Below are positions 36,751 through 47,336 of a DNA stretch of 64,000 bases, in pieces. The notes under the pieces were generated by a model. It saw only the letters and a program-made list of their open reading frames with translations, did no database searches and was not told the origin of the DNA. This DNA is from Narthecium ossifragum (Eukaryota > Streptophyta > Magnoliopsida > Dioscoreales > Nartheciaceae). The stretch's first letter is position 1. The number at the start of each line of letters is the position of its first letter. The stretch covers positions 20,760,492 through 20,824,491 of the forward strand of contig OY986971.1 in assembly GCA_963920575.1 (NCBI GenBank), given 5' to 3'. The position numbers and the translations under genes were made by a program.

Positions 36751-37237
36751 CTTCAGCCCCACTTCCGAGCAACCAAACACATGAAGTGACTTCCAACCAC
36801 TTCATGGGAACCAAACAACCCCTCAGTAAAATCTGAAACCAGTTCTCCTATTTGATGGTTGATTATTGACAATTTCAGAACAAAGCGTGAAAAATAAACT
36901 CAAGAATACCTTGGATTAATCTGTGTTGGTAAATATTAGTAATTTTCTGACCAAAACACCGCACAAATAGAATTAATGAGAAATTTGGTTGATTTAACTA
37001 GCATGCATCTCTCTCTTTGATAGTTTGATTTGCATAATTGCATGGCATGCCTAAACTGGGAAATGAAGGAAAAGATTATCCTCCAACATTGCCACAAATC
37101 CTTTCTTTGTCCTAATGAAATCTTTCAAGCCCTCCCCTTCTTTCATGGCGTACCTTTCACAACCAGCGAACCAAGAAAAGTCAATTGGCCTTTCAACTGG
37201 CTAAACATAGTTTCCCATCCAAATATAGCTCACCACC

Positions 37238-37247
37238 CTATATAAAT
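37238..37247 (+). promoter_or_regulatory. TATA box of cysteine-rich peptide gene
   Basis: CTATATAAAT lies 104 bp upstream of the ATG at 37351, leaving a 5' leader of about 75-80 nt. Confidence 0.7.
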
Positions 37248-37350
37248 CCATTCATTACCCCTTCTAATTGCTCATTCAAAAGCCCAAATACAACACAACA
37301 CCTATATCTCCCATCGTTACATTCCCTTCCCAAATAAACTAGAAGACAAG

Positions 37351-37599
37351 ATGGCTTCCACCAACAAGGCAAGCGCAATGCTCGCCATTGCCATGCTCGT
37401 GCTCTTCATCGGCAATGTGGTGTCGGGACGTCTGGATTATCCAGCATCATCACTGATCTGCTTCTGCCCATGCATGAGGGACCAATGTATGACGCTCCCA
37501 GGTGCGACCAAGGAGGAGTGTGCCGTTGCATGCTCCGAGGGTTGTAACCAGATCAGCGCGCCTGGCCAGCCCAGCCCTGACTTCTTCTGTGGCTTTTAG
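37351..37599 (+). CDS. small secreted cysteine-rich peptide (thionin-like/Ole e 6-like pattern)
   Basis: The single exon encodes 82 aa. Residues 1 to about 26 are a typical signal peptide (MLAIAMLVLFIGNVVSG), with likely cleavage before RLDYP. The mature peptide of about 56 residues has eight cysteines at 37, 39, 41, 46, 57, 61, 65 and 80, including the compact CFCPC and CAVACSEGC (CxxxCxxxC) motifs, so four disulfides are possible. The CxxxCxxxC core recalls plant thionin-like and Ole e 6-like pollen/seed peptides; I cannot assign a precise family. A TATA box at 37238 and a clean start support a real gene. Secreted peptides of this sort act in defence or signalling; its role here is unknown. 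Confidence 0.8.
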   Translation: MASTNKASAMLAIAMLVLFIGNVVSGRLDYPASSLICFCPCMRDQCMTLPGATKEECAVACSEGCNQISAPGQPSPDFFCGF

Positions 37600-39338
37600 A
37601 GCATGTACTCAGATCACGGCACCGGCTACGTTACCGTGGAGAGCTAGACTTACGCACCTCCCTGTTTTGAGCTGTTGATACTATTGCTCAGTTGCACTAT
37701 TAAGTATGGCTTTGTTTTGCCTGGAATGCATGGTTAATTAGTAATGCATGTGTAATTTTGTTTAAGTTGCAGGCAAAATCACAGTCAAACAATAGATAAT
37801 ATTTTTCTTTCTTATGGTGTCATATACTTGTCATCGTCATCGATAAGAGATAAAAGCTTTTATTCCATTTTAGTACTTCTATTGGAATTACGCATGTTGC
37901 CATCTGAATACCACCCATCATAAAGGGTTCTTTTCGCAAATGCAGCTGATAGCCTAATAGTGTGGTTCCCCTCGCGGTGGCCCTAGCATTATAGACCTGA
38001 AACATCAAATTGGAAAACAAGTGATAGTTTTTGCTCATGTAGGATTTGTGTAATTGAAAAGCTTTAGCACTTCAAATTTCAACCATGTACATCCATGAGT
38101 TTTACCGAAGAACAAGAATATAAAATTAACAATATGCCAAAAAAAAAAAATGCATTCTATAGCACATCCTGTACCAAAAAGAGAAGGAAAAGAGACACCC
38201 TGTTTGGTTAACTAAATTCGTACTTCTTGGAGTGCTTCAGATCAGGTATACTTGATATACAATCGAGTTTGACAAAGAAAGGCTTTGTCACTGATAAAAG
38301 AACGACATGCATTATCTTCCAATCATCGATATAGAGACATACATACATACCTGGAGACTGATTGTAACGGAAGAAGGGAATGAGCCCAAAGCTCTTTGGA
38401 ATGAACAATGACGAAATGTTGGTGATGATCCAAGCAGAATCCTTTGTCAGTCTAGAACAAAAGAGTTACCTTCAAAACATAACAATCCTTCTTCTTTGCC
38501 TTTGTCGTATATTCTGGAGAGAAAGAAAGCAAGAAAGTATTATACTGATTCAGCAAAAGAGAGCGAAATCTAGTATTAAAGTTTTTACAAGCAATACTTG
38601 CCAGACATACCTCTAACTTGGTAGAAAAAGAAAGGGTCCAATTGCCAGCAATATTCATGCTCATAGATTCAAATCGATCCTTTGAAGATGAAGAAAGCCA
38701 TACTCACAGATTCATCTCCTTTGTCAAAAGACGGGTCATTTACGTCTACGGCTAACAGAGACATATAAAGTAAAGACTAGGAAATTACATACGTCTTCTT
38801 TCAAGTCAAGATGTTCTACAATTTCGAGTAGCTGGATTGTGTCACGGCAATGGAAGCAAATGATGAACCCCACCTCACTACAAAAATTTAGTAGCAGTGC
38901 AACTGAACAATAAACATAATCTTTCAGCTTGCAGGGTCTAGCATAAGACAGTATTACCTTGCATTTAGGAATTGAACAAAAATGTTTGTGAAGAAGTATT
39001 TGTGAAACAACAAAGGTACATGTTATGGAGATAGAAATTTAGATGACATATCACTGTCACAAACAAGTTACAATACAGAATGCTAAATTACAAGAGGAAG
39101 TTTAAGCAAGAAGGTGAAAAAGGTAGCACAGGCTTATGCTTTCTTTCATCTATTCTCTTTTTACCAACACTGTAACCACAAAGCCTTATCCCAATTATTT
39201 GCTTTCCTTTTTTGTCATCTATCTTTGTGTTTCTATGACCATTTGATAATATAAAAAATGCAACCAGAAAACTGTCTCACAATGCTTACACACAAATACC
39301 AAACGAGAACTAAGAGAAAGAATATGAAAACTAATTAA
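37600..39338. other. spacer with degenerate exon-like pieces on the minus strand
   Basis: The peptide-gene 3' UTR probably extends to about 37800. On the minus strand, 37820-38040 (acceptor-like TTTCAG, then VYNARATARGTTLLGYQL), 38350-38450 (SLFIPKSFGLIPFFRYNQ with a CCAG|GTATGT donor) and 38490-38540 look exon-like, but the intron needed near 38455 would be under 30 nt and the frames do not join. They could be an eroded gene; I recognise no family. Confidence 0.35.
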
Positions 39339-40999
39339 CTACTTGTGGAAGCTTCCCCTCTTCAGGAGGTCTCCGAATCTTCGAAGAAATGCCTTCTTCT
39401 TTCTCTGCTTCGTTGCCTCTGCTAAATGAGCCACATTGGCTTGATCAAAGCTATCAAAATTCAATGATTCCAAATCCTCAGAGACTAGTGATGAAGGAAC
39501 TCTCAGGTCAGATACATTACTAACTGATGCAAACATTCGGCCCTTTTCATGTGTCGGAGACCCAACCAGATCATATGCAGAACCTCTGAACTTCTCTGGC
39601 TCACCCACGGAAATCCTACGCCTATTTTCAGTTTGAGGATTGTGACGTTCGGGTAGAAACTTCATATTCTTTTTATTGCCTTTAACTCCATTTGTTGTTG
39701 GTTTCAGTGATCCTAAAGATCCGTTCTCTACTGAACTGTTGGGTTTGGTGGAGTCCATATTGGATGTTGCAGCAAGCAAGCTCTTCAGCTCATTCACACT
39801 ATTGAGAGCAGCAGCTTCACTGAATTTGAGGGCTTCATATTCATGCCTAATGTTTTGCAAAACACTCTCTTTCTCAGTTAAGCTATCTTTGAGTTGAGAA
39901 TTCTCATTTCTAGCAATCTCCATAGCTTCTTTCACAACTGTAGCCTCGTTCACTGCTTGTTTTAGTATATCCCGCAACTTGGAGTAATCCTCCCTCACAA
40001 CTCTTTGTGAATCAATCAAACTGTCATTCTCTTGTTTCATTCTAGAGATCTCCTCTTCAAACATATTTATGCAATTGACAAACCCCTTCTCCTTTTCATT
40101 CCACATAGCAGCTGAGTCCTCAGCATCCAATTTCAGCCTTTCACCCTCCTCCAATGCCACTCTAAGTTCCTCTTCTGTACTCGTTGACAAAGCCTTGAAG
40201 CGCTCGTTTTCTGCTCTCATACTTTCTACATCATGCTGGGATATCCAGAGGTCAGCCTTCACCTTGTTGTTCTCTGCTGTTACTTCTCTAATTGCAACTG
40301 CAAGACTGTCCATAGCCTTTTTGCCCTTCTCTTCTGCTTCCATGGCCAACTTGAGCTCATTTGTAAGAACTTCAATCTCCTCTTGTGAACGAACATATTC
40401 GGATGGGCCATGTCTCCGTAGATGCCTATCTAGTTCCCGGCTACTTTCGCTAGCCAAGCCCTCCAAGCTTTTCATGTGCTCTTCAAGGGACCTTATCTCT
40501 AGCTTGGCTTCTTCGAGTGATATCTTGGTTTGCTCAAGTTGCTTCGTCTGGGAGATCATCGACTCAAGCATTTTCCTCTCTGATTCCAAAGCTTTCTCCA
40601 CTTCCTTGTCCAAATAAGCCACTCTCCCATTACTTTGAATTGCTTCCTCATTCAAACTTCTTTCATGCTGCAATTTCTTCTTCATATCTTCAACATCCTT
40701 AAGAGCTTGCGATCTCTCATCCTTCACCTTCTTGAGCTCTTCTTGGAGTTGATTCATCTGCCGTTGCATCTCCGAGACTCTCGTAACTCTATGTTTCTAC
40801 AAGGATTGAGATAAAAAATGGAGACAAAACACTCTGATTAGAATTCACCAAATTTATTAACTTTAGTCAATCAGTTTAGAAATACTGATCAAATAGATAC
40901 CTCCAGGAGAGATGAATTCCTGGTAGAAGGCTTTCTTTCAGTAGATTTTGATGGTTTTGATTCAGAGGAATCCAGTGAACTTGACATTCCATTGATCAT
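39339..40999 (-). CDS. long coiled-coil protein, WEB/ICR-like
   Basis: Coding exons 40999-40901 and 40796-39339 (donor GGAG|GTATCT, acceptor TTGTAG|AAAC, phase 0) give 518 aa from the ATG at 40999. The N-terminus is Ser/Lys-rich with SLLEKHRVTRVSEMQRQM, as in plant WEB-family and ICR proteins. Residues about 40-370 are almost continuous heptad coiled coil (QLQEELKKVKDERSQALKDV onward), including a WNEKEKGFVNCINMFEEEIS block reminiscent of WEB proteins. The C-terminus is basic (KQRKKKAFLRRFGDLLKRGS). WEB proteins act in chloroplast photorelocation and ICRs bridge ROP GTPases; I cannot choose between these. An upstream in-frame segment (41069-41000) with a further exon to 41242 is open except for one TAA, so the true start is uncertain. 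Confidence 0.75.
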
Positions 41000-41279
41000 C
41001 GTGGATGTCAACAACCTGGAATTGGGACCATAAATGGAGGTGTTATGTGCCACTTCTGAGGACCCAGACCTTTAAAAACAAGAGGAAAACATCATGAATC
41101 CACAAAATTACAGCTTGAAAAGCAAGTTAAGGAACAAATAACAAAGATCCATCAAAACTTACAACGAAAACAATAAACTGCTCGAACTATCGAAGAAGTC
41201 AGCTCAATAAATCAAATAGACAGCTGAAATCGGAGAGAAACCTCGGGCTCTGCAAGTGCTCGGATTAAGAAGACTGCAT
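41000..41279 (-). other. 5' leader exons of the coiled-coil gene, with an ICR-like coding relic
   Basis: An exon ending at 41242 (CCCGAG|GTTTCTC) and one starting at 41069 (TTTTTAAAG|GTCTGG) would splice so that an ATG at 41279 is in frame with the main protein, giving ...SPRSGSSEVAHNTS before the ATG at 40999; related plant proteins start MQTPK.RSGSSEV. A TAA at 41265-41267, codon 5, interrupts it. Either translation now starts downstream or the reading is coincidental. Confidence 0.45.
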
Positions 41280-42100
41280 GTAGAATGGAAACCCAGAAGC
41301 CAATCTCTATCTAGCTGCTGTCATCAACCTTATTCAAAAACTGCAGACAGAACAATAAGAACCCAGTTATAGCAAACAGCGACTCGATTCGAAGACAACA
41401 AGCAAGCTGAGATTTTGGCAGTGTCTCAAAATCGAGAAGAGCACCTTGGATCAAATACAGATGGTATCTCTTGAAAATTACAGAAAATGCTCAACAACCA
41501 AGTACTAGAAACCAAATACTCGATCCCAATGAATAGAAAAAGCTGAGTTTTTGACGGTACCTGGACTTCAAAGACAGCATCTTAGACAGAACCCAGATGA
41601 TACTTCCCTTCAAAACCTCAAACTATGAAGATAAGATCCAATGATCTGGTTTAAAAAACAAAAAAAGTAGAACGAGTCAAAACATTGACGAAGAGTATAA
41701 CGAAAGGAAGATGAGAAAAGGTCAGATGGGTCTCCGCCATACGTGATCCAGGATCAAGATAACGCGGCCTTGAACCATTCCGTCGATCCAAAACTCCAAA
41801 TTTACTGTCGCTTTATCGATCGGAACTAGGTCTTTTAGAAGAATGGAAACCCGCAATAATATTAAAAAACTTTGAGCGCCGTCGGGCTCTGGTTTCGAGA
41901 GTCGTTTGTCGACATGAGAGAGAGGAAGACAAAGCCTTCGTCGGGTCGGACTCGGGTCTGACCATTCTCAGATCCGAATTCAGATTAGTAATTGAACCGT
42001 GATATTCACACTGGCCTAATCAGCCGATCCCATGTGACACCCCACATGGAATCAAGTATTTCTTTCAGCAATGCCACGTAAGCTTCAATACATTCATTTA
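41280..42100. other. promoter/5' UTR region between divergent genes
   Basis: Upstream of the coiled-coil gene; contains likely further leader exon(s) near 41300-41600. No additional coding region is recognised. Confidence 0.4.
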
Positions 42101-42637
42101 GCCCATTTCGGGCACGCTTTTCTCCCGAGCGAGAGAAGAAGCACAACTCTTCTCTCCTCTCTGGCACTCATTGAAAATAACGGCCCAGTTAGCCCCCCTC
42201 TCCTCCCCTCCCCACCACACATACAGACGTGGCCGCTCCCATCGGAGTCGTCAGTGACACTATCTTCTCATGTTCTCACCGTGGACTCCATCCCAGGCAC
42301 TCGGTCTTCTTCAACTCCGGCAACCCCGTCTCTCTCTCGCGATGCCGGGTCTTCCATCAACCTCCCCAGCAACCCCTATACACCGATAGCAGATGCCCTA
42401 ACCAGCGTTTCTAGGGTTACAAGCAGGGAACATTAGGGCATCATCACCTCATCGGACGAGGACGAGCACGGAAGGTCAGTAGCATTTCATGTCGTTATTT
42501 TTTAGGCAAATCATCAACGGAATTCATGCCGCCCTTCTCTTTCTCTCTCTCTCTAAGAACGGACTCTTATATGGTTTTTCGATAAATTTCTCATCACAAG
42601 TGTGTTCCCTGAACCGTAGCAAATGGATTCTCTTCAG
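42100..42637 (+). other. candidate 5' exons of a plus-strand gene, truncated by retrotransposon
   Basis: A CT-rich leader-like exon ends GCACGGAAG|GTCAGT (donor at 42475). A following exon, after the acceptor CATCACAAG at 42600, has an ATG at 42623 and encodes only MDSLQ before a CTTCAG|GTATCT donor at 42638. No downstream exon is recognised before the retrotransposon at 43392 or after it at 62080, so the gene continues outside the window or is broken. Evidence is limited to splice-like signals. Confidence 0.35.
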
Positions 42638-43391
42638 GTATCTCCTTTACCCCAAAACTCCGTAAGAATCGTCATCTATTTTTGTTTACTTTAGGGTTTT
42701 AGCGATTTGATCGTACTCTTTATCTCATAACAAGTTTTGTTGAACTGTAGGTGATGTTCAATTGATTTCGGATTTTGAAATCTATATCAACTTTGAATGG
42801 GTTGTGGATTGCGATATTGAATTATACAAGAAAGTTTTTTTGGGGGGTTGGGTCGATGGTGCTTTTTATATGTTTCTTTTTCAAGTCCTTTGTTTTTCAA
42901 AAGGTTGTAGCTTCGGATGACTTGCATATGAAAACCTAGGATTAGACCAGTAGAAACGTTGCTATGTGTAATTTTTATTAACAATACGGCAATTTTATGA
43001 TTTCTATAATTATTGGGGCTAGTTTTCGTTATTTTAAAACCATGAGAGAAATTGTTCGAAATCAAACCGTAAAAAACCAAAATATTGTCATTGACTGCAT
43101 TTGGTTTTAAAATTTGTTGAAATAGAATTGAGCACCTGTTCATGGCTCATCATTGTCACCTTCTATTTTTAAGATATTAAAGATCAAACAAAATATAGTG
43201 TATGAAATTAAATGATGAGGTTTTCTTCGCCTTTTCGAATGTACAAGAAACAATAGTTGGTTGATAGAGTTTGTGTGAATGGCTTGTTTAACGTTCCGAA
43301 ATTTTTTTAATATTTTAAAGATAAAAAAAACTGTCTTATGCATTACTATTTCCATAGTTTCAATAAAAGCCTTTGTTATTAGTGAGGCAAC
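42638..43391. other. AT-rich intron-like sequence, nothing recognised
   Basis: T-rich plus-strand sequence of intron character running to the retrotransposon insertion site at 43391/43392. No gene is visible. Confidence 0.4.
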
Positions 43392-45442
43392 TGTTGACAT
43401 CAATTTTGGCTAGACCAAAAGGTCGCAGTACCCACGGTTTGTTTGAGCCAAAATAACATCAGATAGACTCAAGCAAGCTTAAAACATATTTGAAATGTCC
43501 GATAAATGCTTGTCCTAACTTCGATGGCATCCAGGGGCATTTGGGTAGTTTCACTCGCCCAAGGGCGTATTGGGAATTTGGGCCAGAATATAGGCCTGGA
43601 CTCCCCATTACATTCTACAATAACCTTGCATGGCTTTGACGGCAACCTAAATAAGCCATATGGACGCAGGGATATTCTAGTAATTTTACTGAAACCTCTA
43701 GCCCCAGGGTTATCTTGGTCAATTCACGCCCTCAGGGTATAATTGTCTAAAAATTAACCATTCCGCCCTCAAAATATTTTGGTCTGACATATATGACCAC
43801 TGAGGATGTTTTGGTAAAATCCCGGTAAATATTCAGAATTCAGATAAATATTATGTACGGGAGAAAATATTCACAGATGATTTATCAAATCTGGACAAAT
43901 ATTTAGATAACAATGGACATGAGAAATATTCAAAATTGAGATTCGAACAGCACTTTCGAATTTCAAAAGATAAATCCGCCAAAACAAAAATCAGTATATC
44001 TCCAAATGGGCTACATATACGTCCACACCATATAAATAAATAAAAAAAGAAATATGAAATCAGCATCACCCGTCCATACCATATATATATATAAAATATA
44101 AAATCAGCATCCCTTTGATCCCGTTGTAGCTATCCTTATATGAAAGGATGAGCATTCTCAATGGCAATCAACACCCTTTGATTAAGGGATCCATGATCCC
44201 ATTCCATACAAAGAGATAGGCCTCTCGTGCCTATAAATAGAGGAGCACGGCCTTGAGAAAGAGGCTGGTCTGAGCTGGTCGGAGCTGAGTTGAAGAAAGC
44301 TGAAGGTTGGTCTTGGCTGAAGGCATCGAAGCTGGTCGGAGCTGGTTGGAAGAGGCTGAAGGGGTTCTGAACGGTCTGAAGGCGTTGAAAGCTTGATCTA
44401 AGATGGGTGGAAGAACGCTGGAAGGCTGGTCTGAGCCGGATCGAAGCTGGGTTCTGAATGGTCTGAGCTTGATCTAAGCTGGGTTGAAGAACGGGCTGTA
44501 GGCTGAGGAAGAAGCTGGTTGAAGAAATCGAAGAAGAAGTGAAAGAAGAAACTGAGGAAGAGGGTTGAAGACGAAGGGGTCCTGGTGAGGTTCCAAGGTT
44601 GCGCACCACCGGACGACGCACATCCAGCCAACACAGCCGGAACCCATTGAGACGCTTGCATCTCTGGGTAGACGCTGTAGAAGGCTCGTCGATCCTACAG
44701 CTCAACCTTCGCTCTCTTGCTCATCACCTGCGGCTTGGACCTCCAGCCAGGTTGCTCTAGCTTAGTTCCTCGCCAGCGACGAAGAAGGCTCTCTCCCGGC
44801 GGTTTTGAAGACAAGCTTCCCTGTTTTAGTTATCTGTTCTTTGTTCCAGCCGGTGTTTCTTGGTCTCCCTGGTGATCCCGCGACACAAAACATCAACCCA
44901 TTTTGAAGAGGGACTCCCGCCATCATCTCCCCAAGGTCGTCCCCGCGACGGAAGCTCCAGCCGTTCGCCGCACGTCTTCCGTTCCAACCAGTGCTCCCTT
45001 GTTCTAGCCGGTTCTAGGCTTCTCAAGCTCCAGCCGGTGTGATCCCCTGTTCAAGCTGGTGTGTTCCCCAGTTTCAAGCCAACTTCATCAACCACAACAG
45101 AGGTCGGATCTTGTTCTCAAACATCTGCACGGCAACACTCCCAAGTCCAACGGATTTGAAGCCCCCTGCAGCAAGAATGGCGTGCATGGCGATGAAGGTG
45201 GTCTAAGGCTTCATGTGATGCATTTCTTTTGATCTTTTCTTTTATTAATAAAATGTTTATTTTATTGGATTTAGAATCGGAGGTATTCCCTCGGGGATGT
45301 AAATGATGGATCTGTCGACTTGGCGATCGGCAGATCCAGGGGTGTGGTGCCTATAATTTCCTGATATGAAATTTAAATATGATTTGCTCGGAAATAAAAT
45401 AGAGATCTCGTCCCTGCGAGATCGACGTTTTATTCGCGAACA
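43392..45442 (+). repeat. 5' LTR of the Tat-lineage element
   Basis: 2,051 bp with a TATA box CTATAAATAG at 44231-44240, purine-rich CTGGTCTGAGCTGG-type degenerate repeats at 44255-44560 in the presumed R region, and AATAAA at 45247-45252. No coding function. Confidence 0.95.
44231..44240 (+). promoter_or_regulatory. TATA box, 5' LTR
   Basis: CTATAAATAG, matched at 60867-60876 in the 3' LTR. The transcript probably starts about 30 bp downstream. Confidence 0.7.
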
Positions 45443-45447
45443 AAATC

Positions 45448-45465
45448 TGGCACGCCCGGTGGGAC
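45448..45465 (+). promoter_or_regulatory. primer-binding site
   Basis: TGGCACGCCCGGTGGGAC starts five bases after the 5' LTR. TGG would pair with the CCA end of a tRNA; I have not assigned the tRNA. Confidence 0.7.
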
Positions 45466-45593
45466 CACACCTTACCTCCCATCTCTAGATCAAAAAAAAA
45501 AAAAAAAAGAAAAGAAAATGATGATGAAAAAACAAATCATCAAAATAAAAAATACATATATACTCTTACATCTTGACAAATCTAACTTCTTAA

Positions 45594-47330
45594 ATGAAGG
45601 ATATGGCGCAGGCAACTTTGGAAGCGTTCGTCACTATTCGCTTCGGCGACCTCTCATTTGATATCCCGATTGGAAGCGACGGATTTCCAATGTCGATGAC
45701 GCCATCAAAAGTTTCCTTCACCACTTCAGGAGCAGCTACCTCCGGTGCACAAGCGAAGACTATCGTGGGATCTCATGAGAAGCTGGTGACTCGCCAAGAC
45801 GGGTTTCGGGCTCATCAAAGGAAGCATGATCATGAAGCTCCTTCAGTTGGATCTGGCAAAAGCAAGATGGTCGCAAATGGATCTCGTGTTTACCCAGGAG
45901 CAACTGATGACGTCAAACCAAAGAAATCGGCGCCGTTAAATGGTTCGAGCCACCAAATGAAGATCAAGACTTCCCAAAATCACCCAGGTGTCGGGGGCTC
46001 CTCAGCCGGATCTCTCATCCATCAAGCCGAAAATGTCAAAGTTTCAACTAGCAAGCCGCTCACACTGGCAGCCAGACAATCAAAAATGTTCGTTCCGCAT
46101 AGGCGGCTGGGGGCAATCACTCGCGTCGAACCCGTTTCGACCGATGACGACGGCTTTACCCTTGTTACTTCCAAGAGAAGACCCAGGGTGGCCAAGGAAG
46201 CTTCTGCAATCCAGACGATTTCCGCACCACGTGCCGAAGGTCTGAAGGGTAAAATAATCTATCCATCTATTGCGAAGGCGCAGGTAGCTCCTAAGGTTGA
46301 CTACGAGGCCCATTACGAGGTGTACCCCGACAAACCCTGGATTGGCCTCCACGCAACAGGGAATGATGAAGCATCGATCCACGTTCGGTATTGCTATATT
46401 CAGTTACTCCGAGCGGAGTACGAACGCCAACGGAGGAATGCAGAGCCCAAACACCCGACTCGTCAGAATTACGTCGAGGATATGCGGGTAGCTTACACAT
46501 ACTACATCACCCAGGAGCTGCAGAGTCTTCAAGGTGAAGCGGGTTCTGATATAGGGGACACCAACACCTTTCATTTCAATGGCGATGGTCTCCAGCCTGA
46601 AGAAAGCTTCGATCAACCACGGTCCACCCATGTTCTTGTCAAGGCAGAGAAGCCCGTCAGAAAGAAGATGAAGTCAAAAGCAGCTGCGCATCGTCCTCCG
46701 TTCCATGCCGGCGGTTCAAGCTGTCCTTACTATGGGGGATCACTCAAGACCACCTCATCCGAGGTTTCATCAGAGATAAGTCAAAACACAGAAGAGGTCA
46801 TTCAAGAGAACGAATTTGATATCATGGCAGCAATGCCCATTGGAGTTCAAGACGACGAGAAGTCCACTTCTTCCAATACGTCTTCAAGTGTTCCGCCAAA
46901 AAGACGAAGGAAGAAAACCGTCGTCGAAGAACCTCAAAAATGCGTCATCGTCAATTTGCCAAACCGTCCATGGACTAGAAGCGTCACTCGCTCCCTTGGC
47001 AGTAAAGACATGGCTTCCGAGGCATCATACGAACACCAATTTCCTACTCTCCCTGAATCCCCGGTGAACGAGTCGCCCACAAGCAGATCCCCTTCACCTG
47101 AGCGCTACCAGGTCTTTGCTACCACGGTCGAAGAAGAGTTGGAGCAATTGAGGAACGCGCTACAACTTAAGGATGCTGAGATAGCCAGCCTCCGAGCTCA
47201 AGTGCCTCCTGAAAATAATTCGCATGCTGAAAATAATTCTCATGCGAATGTGTCACCCAATATGGTACCTCTTGACACTGTACAAAAATTGGTCGCCGAG
47301 AGCGTGAGGGCCTTCCACATGCAAAACTAG
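45594..47330 (+). CDS. N-terminal gag-region ORF of the Tat element
   Basis: 578 aa beginning MKDMAQATLEAF. The N-terminal half is basic and low in secondary structure; the middle has WIGLHATGNDEASIHVRYC and a charged helical segment; the C-terminus has a coiled coil (EELEQLRNALQLKDAEIASL) and a NNSHAENNSHAN repeat. I know no separate domain. It ends with TAG at 47328-47330 and the next ORF is in the same reading frame only two codons later, so in related elements the two probably form one gag protein. The TAG may be a mutation or a read-through site. Confidence 0.75.
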   Translation: MKDMAQATLEAFVTIRFGDLSFDIPIGSDGFPMSMTPSKVSFTTSGAATSGAQAKTIVGSHEKLVTRQDGFRAHQRKHDHEAPSVGSGKSKMVANGSRVYPGATDDVKPKKSAPLNGSSHQMKIKTSQNHPGVGGSSAGSLIHQAENVKVSTSKPLTLAARQSKMFVPHRRLGAITRVEPVSTDDDGFTLVTSKRRPRVAKEASAIQTISAPRAEGLKGKIIYPSIAKAQVAPKVDYEAHYEVYPDKPWIGLHATGNDEASIHVRYCYIQLLRAEYERQRRNAEPKHPTRQNYVEDMRVAYTYYITQELQSLQGEAGSDIGDTNTFHFNGDGLQPEESFDQPRSTHVLVKAEKPVRKKMKSKAAAHRPPFHAGGSSCPYYGGSLKTTSSEVSSEISQNTEEVIQENEFDIMAAMPIGVQDDEKSTSSNTSSSVPPKRRRKKTVVEEPQKCVIVNLPNRPWTRSVTRSLGSKDMASEASYEHQFPTLPESPVNESPTSRSPSPERYQVFATTVEEELEQLRNALQLKDAEIASLRAQVPPENNSHAENNSHANVSPNMVPLDTVQKLVAESVRAFHMQN

Positions 47331-47336
47331 TATGCC

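Larger units (their letters stand above)
35574..36826. mobile_element. MITE-like composite with GGTTTGTTTGGTTAC ends
   Basis: The left end GGTTTGTTTGGTTAC and the reversed right end GGTTGTTTGGTTCCC are inverted. Inside are a nested hAT-like MITE (35674-36072) and three ~208-bp AT-rich tandem repeats (36133-36750). No clear target duplication was found for the outer element. Confidence 0.5.

Noticed and set aside
37820..38664. Coding exons of a minus-strand gene
   Set aside because: Several exon-like pieces have splice-like borders, but one required intron would be under 30 nt and frames do not join; I do not recognise the protein, so no gene is called.
42071..42436. 121-aa open frame before the retrotransposon
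   Set aside because: Ser/Pro-rich translation of a CT-rich leader-like exon; splice signals suggest 5' UTR, and the first ATG exon appears at 42623.
45988..46631. Alternative-frame ORFs inside the gag region
   Set aside because: Shadows of the 578-aa ORF with no recognisable domain.
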